A DNA stretch of 7,994 nucleotides from an uncultured Verrucomicrobiota bacterium (GTDB lineage: Bacteria > Verrucomicrobiota > Kiritimatiellia > CAIQIC01 > Lenti-01), in assembly GCA_938003985.1 (NCBI GenBank), contig CALKWZ010000008.1, forward strand, positions 1 through 7,994, read 5' to 3'. The translations under genes were made by a program, and so were the position numbers. This document shows positions 4,716 through 7,994 of this stretch, piece by piece. Each line of letters begins with the position of its first letter. Position 1 is the first letter of the stretch. The notes under the pieces are model-generated. The model saw only the letters and a program-made list of their open reading frames with translations. It did not search any database and was not told the origin of the DNA.

Positions 4716-6062
4716 TTACTTCCGCTTGGCCTGGGCCTTCTTGGCGACCTTCTTGACCGCCTTCTTCACGGCCTTGACGGCCTTCTTGGCCTTGCCCTTG
4801 GCCTTCTGGACGACCTTCTTCACGGCTTTCTTGGTCTTGCCGGCCTTCTTCGCCGGGGCGGGGGCCGCGACGGAGACGTCCATGACGCGCTCCATCGGGT
4901 ACTGCATCAGGTCGGCGATGGTGCCGACGACGTTGCTCATGCGGTTCGTCAGCATCATGGCCGCGATCACGTAGGGCTTGTAGCCGGCTTCCTTGTAGGT
5001 CGGGATGCGGTACTTCTCAAAGACGCTGGCGGAAACTTCGCCGGCCTTGCAGGAGACGTCGGTGATGTCCGCCGGCAGGCAGTGCATGTAGAGGGCCTCG
5101 CCGTTCTTCGTCAGCTTCATCTTGGCTTCGTCGCATTCCCAGTTCTTGAAGTTGGCGTTCTGCTCGAGGCAGGCCTTCTCCAGGACCTTGAGGCCGTCGC
5201 GGTCGTTGGCGCGGAGCAGGTCCGTGCGCTTCTGCATGACGGAGTAGGGCGCCCAGGACTTGGGATAGACGATGTCGGCGCCGGCGAAGGCTTCTTCCAT
5301 CGAGGCGACCTGCTTGAACGAGCCGCCGTTTTCCTGCGCCTGCTTGCCGGCGAGCGCGACGACGTCGGGGATCAGGTCGTAGCCCTGCGGGTGGGCGAGG
5401 GTCACGTCCATGCCGAAGCGCGTCATCAGGCCGATGATGCCTTGCGGGACGGACAGCGGCTTGCCGTAGGACGGGCTGTAGGCCCAGGTCATGGCGATCT
5501 TCTTGCCGCGGAGGGCTTCGAGGGAGCCGAAGTGTTCCTTCAGCCAGCACAGGTCGGCCATGGACTGCGTGGGGTGGTCGATGTCGCACTGGAGGTTGAC
5601 GATGCCGGGCCGCTGCGGCAGCACGCCCTGCGCGTAGCCGTCGTCGAGGGCTTCGCCGACTTCCTTCATGTAGGTGTGGCCGGCGCCGAGGAACATGTCG
5701 TCGCGGATGCCGATGATCTGCGTGAGGAACGAAATCATGTTGGCGGTTTCGCGGACGGTTTCGCCGTGGGCGATCTGCGACTTGCCTTCGTCGAGGTCCT
5801 GGACGGCCAGGCCCAGCAGGTTGCTGGCGGAGGCGAAGGAGAAGCGCGTGCGGGTGGAGTTGTCGCGGAAGTTGGAGATGGCCAGGCCCGTGTCGAAGAC
5901 GCGCAGCGAGACGTTCGCCTCGTAGAGTTTCTTCAGCAGTTCGGCGGTCTGGAGGATGAGTTTGAGCTCGGGCACCGACTTGTCCCACGTCAGCAGGAAG
6001 TCCTTGCCGGTCAAGCTGGCGTTCAGCTTTTCGATGGCCTTGAGCATTTCAATGGCGTTCAT
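4716..6062 (-). CDS. ygeW: YgeW-type knotted carbamoyltransferase with Lys/Ala-rich histone-H1-like tail
   Basis: The first 390 or so of 448 residues strongly resemble E. coli YgeW, a trefoil-knotted member of the aspartate/ornithine carbamoyltransferase superfamily. Family motifs are visible: carbamoyl-phosphate-binding STRTR at 69-73, GKSQIAHGETVRETANM around 93-109, DHPTQ at 162-166, AYSPSYGKP at 194-202 and HCLP at 327-330. YgeW's true substrate is not firmly settled; in enterobacteria the gene sits in an anaerobic purine-catabolism cluster. None of those partner genes is visible here. The odd part is the C-terminus: after residue 392 comes a short APAP linker, and then residues 404-448 hold 21 Lys and 1 Arg but no acidic residue, with repeats such as KKAVKK. 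The tail is in the same frame and ends at TAA just before a strong terminator, so it is not a frameshift. No Shine-Dalgarno is evident. The catalytic family is certain; the tail's role is unknown. Confidence 0.95.
   Translation of the reverse strand: MNAIEMLKAIEKLNASLTGKDFLLTWDKSVPELKLILQTAELLKKLYEANVSLRVFDTGLAISNFRDNSTRTRFSFASASNLLGLAVQDLDEGKSQIAHGETVRETANMISFLTQIIGIRDDMFLGAGHTYMKEVGEALDDGYAQGVLPQRPGIVNLQCDIDHPTQSMADLCWLKEHFGSLEALRGKKIAMTWAYSPSYGKPLSVPQGIIGLMTRFGMDVTLAHPQGYDLIPDVVALAGKQAQENGGSFKQVASMEEAFAGADIVYPKSWAPYSVMQKRTDLLRANDRDGLKVLEKACLEQNANFKNWECDEAKMKLTKNGEALYMHCLPADITDVSCKAGEVSASVFEKYRIPTYKEAGYKPYVIAAMMLTNRMSNVVGTIADLMQYPMERVMDVSVAAPAPAKKAGKTKKAVKKVVQKAKGKAKKAVKAVKKAVKKVAKKAQAKRK
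4719..4853 (-). repeat. Region encoding the Lys/Ala/Val low-complexity tail
   Basis: These 45 codons encode the basic tail of the carbamoyltransferase. Lys is written AAG in 20 of 21 cases, with Ala and Val codons between, giving irregular repeats of the KKAVKKV type. The composition resembles histone H1 C-termini and chlamydial HctB-like proteins. The imperfect, codon-phased repetition suggests growth by slippage or unequal recombination under selection for charge. Confidence 0.85.
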
Positions 6063-6084
6063 TTTTCTGATGGTCTTTCTTTGT

Positions 6085-6115
6085 TTGGTACTAAAACGGG
6101 AGGATGCTACCCAAG
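6085..6115 (-). promoter_or_regulatory. Weak candidate promoter of the ygeW-like gene
   Basis: On the minus strand CTTGGG begins at 6115 and a TACCAA box lies at 6085-6090. The CTT-to-TA distance is 25 nt, as at the two lipoprotein genes and corA, but the -10 match is poor. The stretch between here and the ATG at 6062 is AT-rich relative to the region, which fits a promoter/leader. The 109-nt gap (6063-6171) holds no other feature I can support. Confidence 0.3.
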
Positions 6116-6171
6116 GCCGCGCGGGCGCGCAACCCCCGAAAAAAGGAAATCGGCGGGGCGGGTCAAGCGTT

Positions 6172-7290
6172 CTACAGCCGCTCGATGTCCGCGTTTTCGC
6201 GGAGCTGGACGAGGGCGGCGATCTTGGGGACGTACATGCGGGTTTCCGCGGGCAGCTTGTCGTGGATGTCGTCGAACGTGCGCCCGCCGGTCTTGCTCAG
6301 GACGCCGGAAACCCGCCCCTGGCCGCAGTTGTAGGCCGCCAGCGCCAGCGGCCAGTTGCCGAAACGGCGATGCAGCAGCTTGAGGTACTTGGCGGCCGCG
6401 CGCGCGTTCTTGATGGCGTCGAGCCGCTCGTCCTGCGGCGTCAGGCTCAGGCCGAACTGCTGGGCCGTCGCCGGCATGAACTGGTAGAGGCCCACCGCGC
6501 CCGCCGGGCTGCGCGCGGAAGGATTGAACGTGGATTCGGCCTCCGCCTGCCACACCAGCGCCGCCGGCACGCCCTCCGCCTGGAACGCGCGCTTCAGGTC
6601 GGGCAGCAGCGCGGCGGCGCGTGCCGGCGCCGGGCGGTTCGCCAGCTTGCGCAGCCAAACCTGCTTGCTTTCCACGTAGCGGTTGCGGGCCTGGGCGACG
6701 TCGGTCGCGACCGGCGCGGGCTTCGGCGCCGGCGCGGGTTCCTTCGGGTGCGGCATCAACGGCGGCTGCGGTTCCTTGGGATGCGGAATCAGCGTGGGCT
6801 GGGGTTCCTTCGGATGCGGAATCAACGGCGGTTGCGGCTCCTTCGGATGCGGAATCAGCGGCGGCTGCGGCGCGGTCGGGTGCGGCGGCAGGGCGGGCTT
6901 CGGCGCGGGGATGGCGCGCTCCACTTCGGCGGCCATGTCGACGTAGTCCATGCGTGCCTCGAGCCAGTCGGCGTAGTCCTGGGTCTTGGGATCGGCCCGC
7001 AACCGCGCAAGGGTCTGCCGCACCTGCGGCGCGTTGGCGGCGAGGGAGTCGAGGCTTTCCCCGCTCAGCGCGGCCTGCAGCGTCGTGAACAGGCCGGCCA
7101 TTTCCTGCGCGGTCAGGACCTCGTAGTTCTCCTTGACGGCCGCCGGCGCCACGCGGTCGAACACCGCCTGGCCGGTGTCCGCCATCCGCTCGTAGTCGAG
7201 TTCCCAGTCCTGCAGGAACGCCGGCGCGGAAACGCCGAGCGCCCAGACGAGCGCAACGGCCGCGATCAAGCTGGAACGCACCGGCTTCAT
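6172..7290 (-). CDS. Periplasmic lytic transglycosylase (SLT domain) with Pro-rich repeat linker
   Basis: The start chosen is the ATG at 7290, because a signal peptide follows at once (MKPVRSSLIAAVALVWALG, cleavage near residues 22-24) and the upstream gene's TGA lies 1 nt before it; an in-frame ATG at 7332 would overlap yraN. The 372-residue protein has an unassigned mainly helical N-terminal region (about 27-125), a Pro-rich linker (128-193) with four 11-residue repeats, and an SLT/goose-lysozyme-like catalytic domain (about 200-372). The catalytic domain shows QAEAESTFNP with the likely catalytic Glu252, then GAVGLYQFMPATAQQFGL (264-281) and AYNCGQGRV (319-327), all standard family motifs. 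Such enzymes cleave peptidoglycan glycan strands to 1,6-anhydro-muropeptides. The linker would let the catalytic domain reach through the wall. No clear terminator follows. Family membership is secure, the cellular role open. Confidence 0.93.
   Translation of the reverse strand: MKPVRSSLIAAVALVWALGVSAPAFLQDWELDYERMADTGQAVFDRVAPAAVKENYEVLTAQEMAGLFTTLQAALSGESLDSLAANAPQVRQTLARLRADPKTQDYADWLEARMDYVDMAAEVERAIPAPKPALPPHPTAPQPPLIPHPKEPQPPLIPHPKEPQPTLIPHPKEPQPPLMPHPKEPAPAPKPAPVATDVAQARNRYVESKQVWLRKLANRPAPARAAALLPDLKRAFQAEGVPAALVWQAEAESTFNPSARSPAGAVGLYQFMPATAQQFGLSLTPQDERLDAIKNARAAAKYLKLLHRRFGNWPLALAAYNCGQGRVSGVLSKTGGRTFDDIHDKLPAETRMYVPKIAALVQLRENADIERL
6737..6868 (-). repeat. 33-bp tandem repeat, four units, encoding QPPLIPHPKEP
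   Basis: Four consecutive 33-bp units (6737-6769, 6770-6802, 6803-6835, 6836-6868) lie in the coding sequence of the lytic transglycosylase, with a degraded further unit beginning at 6869. Each encodes an 11-residue Pro-rich unit of the form QPPLIPHPKEP, with substitutions QPT and LMP. Units differ at only a few bases, so the array is young or homogenised. Because 33 is a multiple of three, copy-number change would keep the frame. Confidence 0.93.
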
Positions 7291-7291
7291 G

Positions 7292-7738
7292 TCACCACGG
7301 CAGACGATACCCCGGTCCGAGCGAAAATGCACTCTCGACGTGGCGCACGACCGGCGGCGGGCCGTCGGGCGCGCCGACGACTTCGACGACGTCGAAACGG
7401 ATGCGCGCCGGCTTGGCCTTCACGCGGCGCAGGTAGCGCACCGCCGCGCGGCCCAGCGCGCGGCGCTTGGCGCCGTCTACCGCCGAAAAGGGGCGGCCGA
7501 ACTCCTCGGTGCGGCGCGTTTTGACCTCCACGAAAACCAGCGCTTCCGGCGCGGGCGAACGGGCGACCAGATCCAGTTCGCAGCGCGAACCGAAGCGCAC
7601 GTTGCGCCCGAGGATCCGGTAGCCGCGCCGCTCCAGGAAATCGGCGGCGATCCGTTCGCCCCAGGCCCCGGCGCGTTGGGCGGCCGTCGCGGCGGTGCGC
7701 CGCCGCCGGAACAGGGAAAATGGCCAGGGCCAGCGCAT
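7292..7738 (-). CDS. yraN: YraN / UPF0102 family nuclease-fold protein
   Basis: This 148-residue product belongs to the UPF0102 family, predicted to have a PD-(D/E)XK endonuclease-like fold; its physiological role is not settled. Diagnostic segments are GAWGERIAADFLERRGYRIL (24-43, with Glu28), RNVRF, CELDLVAR with Asp56, and FVEVKTRR with Glu71 and Lys73, matching the expected catalytic pattern. The C-terminal part (RFDVVEV) is also typical. It is somewhat longer than the usual 115-130 residues, mostly through an Arg-rich N-terminus (RWPWPFSLFRRRR). The ATG at 7738 is preferred because it lies 1 nt after the rnhB stop (TGAgATG); a start at 7774 would overlap rnhB by 35 nt. The rnhB-yraN pairing is common in bacteria and supports both calls. 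Confidence 0.93.
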   Translation of the reverse strand: MRWPWPFSLFRRRRTAATAAQRAGAWGERIAADFLERRGYRILGRNVRFGSRCELDLVARSPAPEALVFVEVKTRRTEEFGRPFSAVDGAKRRALGRAAVRYLRRVKAKPARIRFDVVEVVGAPDGPPPVVRHVESAFSLGPGYRLPW

Positions 7739-7739
7739 C

Positions 7740-7994
7740 TCAGAACCCGAAGGAAAGCTGCGCGACGGGCGCAAAGCTCTTGCGGTGGGCGGGGCAGGGA
7801 CCGTGGCGCCGCAGCGCGTCGAGGTGCTCCCGCGTGCCGTAGCCCTTGTGCCGCTCGAAGCCGTAGGCGGGAAATTGCGCGGCCAGTTCGACCATCAGCC
7901 GGTCGCGCGTCACCTTGGCCATCACGCTGGCGGCGGCGATGGACAGGCTGGCGGCGTCGCCGCCGACGATCGCGCGGTGCGGCACCGGCAGGCC
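7740..7994 (-). CDS. rnhB: Ribonuclease HII, C-terminal part (5' end outside window)
   Basis: RNase HII removes RNA from RNA-DNA hybrids and single ribonucleotides misinserted into DNA. Only the last 84 residues are in the window and the gene continues past the right edge. Visible family segments are GGDAASLSIAAASVMAKVTRDRLM, including the conserved Asp of VTRD that belongs to the active-site acidic set, then YGFERHKGYGTREHLDALRRHGPCPAHRKSF. These match the C-terminal half of the family closely. The internal GTG at 7985 is not the true start, since the family signature continues upstream of it. It is the first visible gene of a minus-strand operon with yraN and the lytic transglycosylase. Confidence 0.95.
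   Translation of the reverse strand, partial: GLPVPHRAIVGGDAASLSIAAASVMAKVTRDRLMVELAAQFPAYGFERHKGYGTREHLDALRRHGPCPAHRKSFAPVAQLSFGF

Noticed and set aside
6120..6171. Possible terminator after the lytic transglycosylase (T-run on the minus strand near 6138-6145)
   Set aside because: The T-run precedes rather than follows any stable stem; only a 5-bp CCCCG/CGGGG pairing around a long loop is possible.
3831..6383. Very long plus-strand open frame (850 codons) opposite corA and ygeW
   Set aside because: It is antisense to two genes with clear family motifs, spans an intrinsic terminator and gives a His/Asp/Val/Gly-rich low-complexity translation. GC3-biased genes readily create such mirror frames.
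6737..6868. Possible CRISPR array, given repeats of about 33 bp
   Set aside because: Units are contiguous with no spacers and lie in frame within a coding gene.
5956..7524. Plus-strand open frame of 522 codons, including a Gly/Phe-like repeat region near 6700-6900
   Set aside because: The repeats are the reverse complement of the Pro-rich linker of the lytic transglycosylase; no ribosome site or domain supports it.

Overview
This is a GC-rich stretch of a bacterial chromosome carrying ordinary housekeeping genes plus several lineage-flavoured extras. No rRNA, tRNA, insertion sequence, phage or CRISPR structure is visible. The organism is not identified. High GC, double-membrane-type lipoproteins with Asp-rich tethers, a PVC-like RecN signature (ASSGEISR instead of ASGGELSR) and -10 boxes of the TAGACT/TATACT kind make a Verrucomicrobiota/Kiritimatiellota-type (PVC) bacterium my best but weak guess.

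Layout, left to right. Positions 1-42 hold an unusual cluster of three ACGTAAAA/TTTTACGT elements forming two overlapping palindromes at the 3' end of recN. recN (43-1716, minus) and a zinc-ribbon/DUF4177 protein (1784-2206, minus) follow; both lack a Shine-Dalgarno sequence and both have a -10-like box exactly 7 nt from the ATG, which suggests leaderless mRNAs. Two plus-strand genes (2427-2912 and 3086-3589) encode related small lipoproteins. Each has a signal peptide with lipobox Cys, an Asp run, a TNVVxGTTVVVTN hairpin motif and a fibronectin-III-like beta domain. They have separate promoters, and a strong terminator lies between them. A CorA-type metal transporter gene (3630-4586, minus) converges on the second lipoprotein gene. 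Next comes a ygeW-type knotted carbamoyltransferase gene (4716-6062, minus) with its own strong terminator. The carbamoyltransferase carries a 45-residue Lys/Ala histone-H1-like tail that the E. coli protein, as I recall it, lacks. The right end is a tightly packed minus-strand operon transcribed rnhB (partial) - yraN - lytic transglycosylase, with 1-nt gaps at both junctions. The transglycosylase contains a 33-bp/11-residue Pro-rich tandem repeat.

Functional view. RecN and RNase HII serve genome maintenance, and YraN is a nuclease-fold protein of unclear role. The lipoproteins and the transglycosylase belong to the envelope, CorA to the inner membrane. YgeW appears to be a stand-alone enzyme, away from its usual purine-catabolism partners. 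Three genes (both lipoproteins and corA) share one promoter geometry: CTT starting exactly 25 nt before a TAGACT or TATACT box. The most unusual observations are the histone-like tail on YgeW, the paired Asp-tether/beta-hairpin lipoproteins, the left-edge palindromes and the two candidate leaderless genes.
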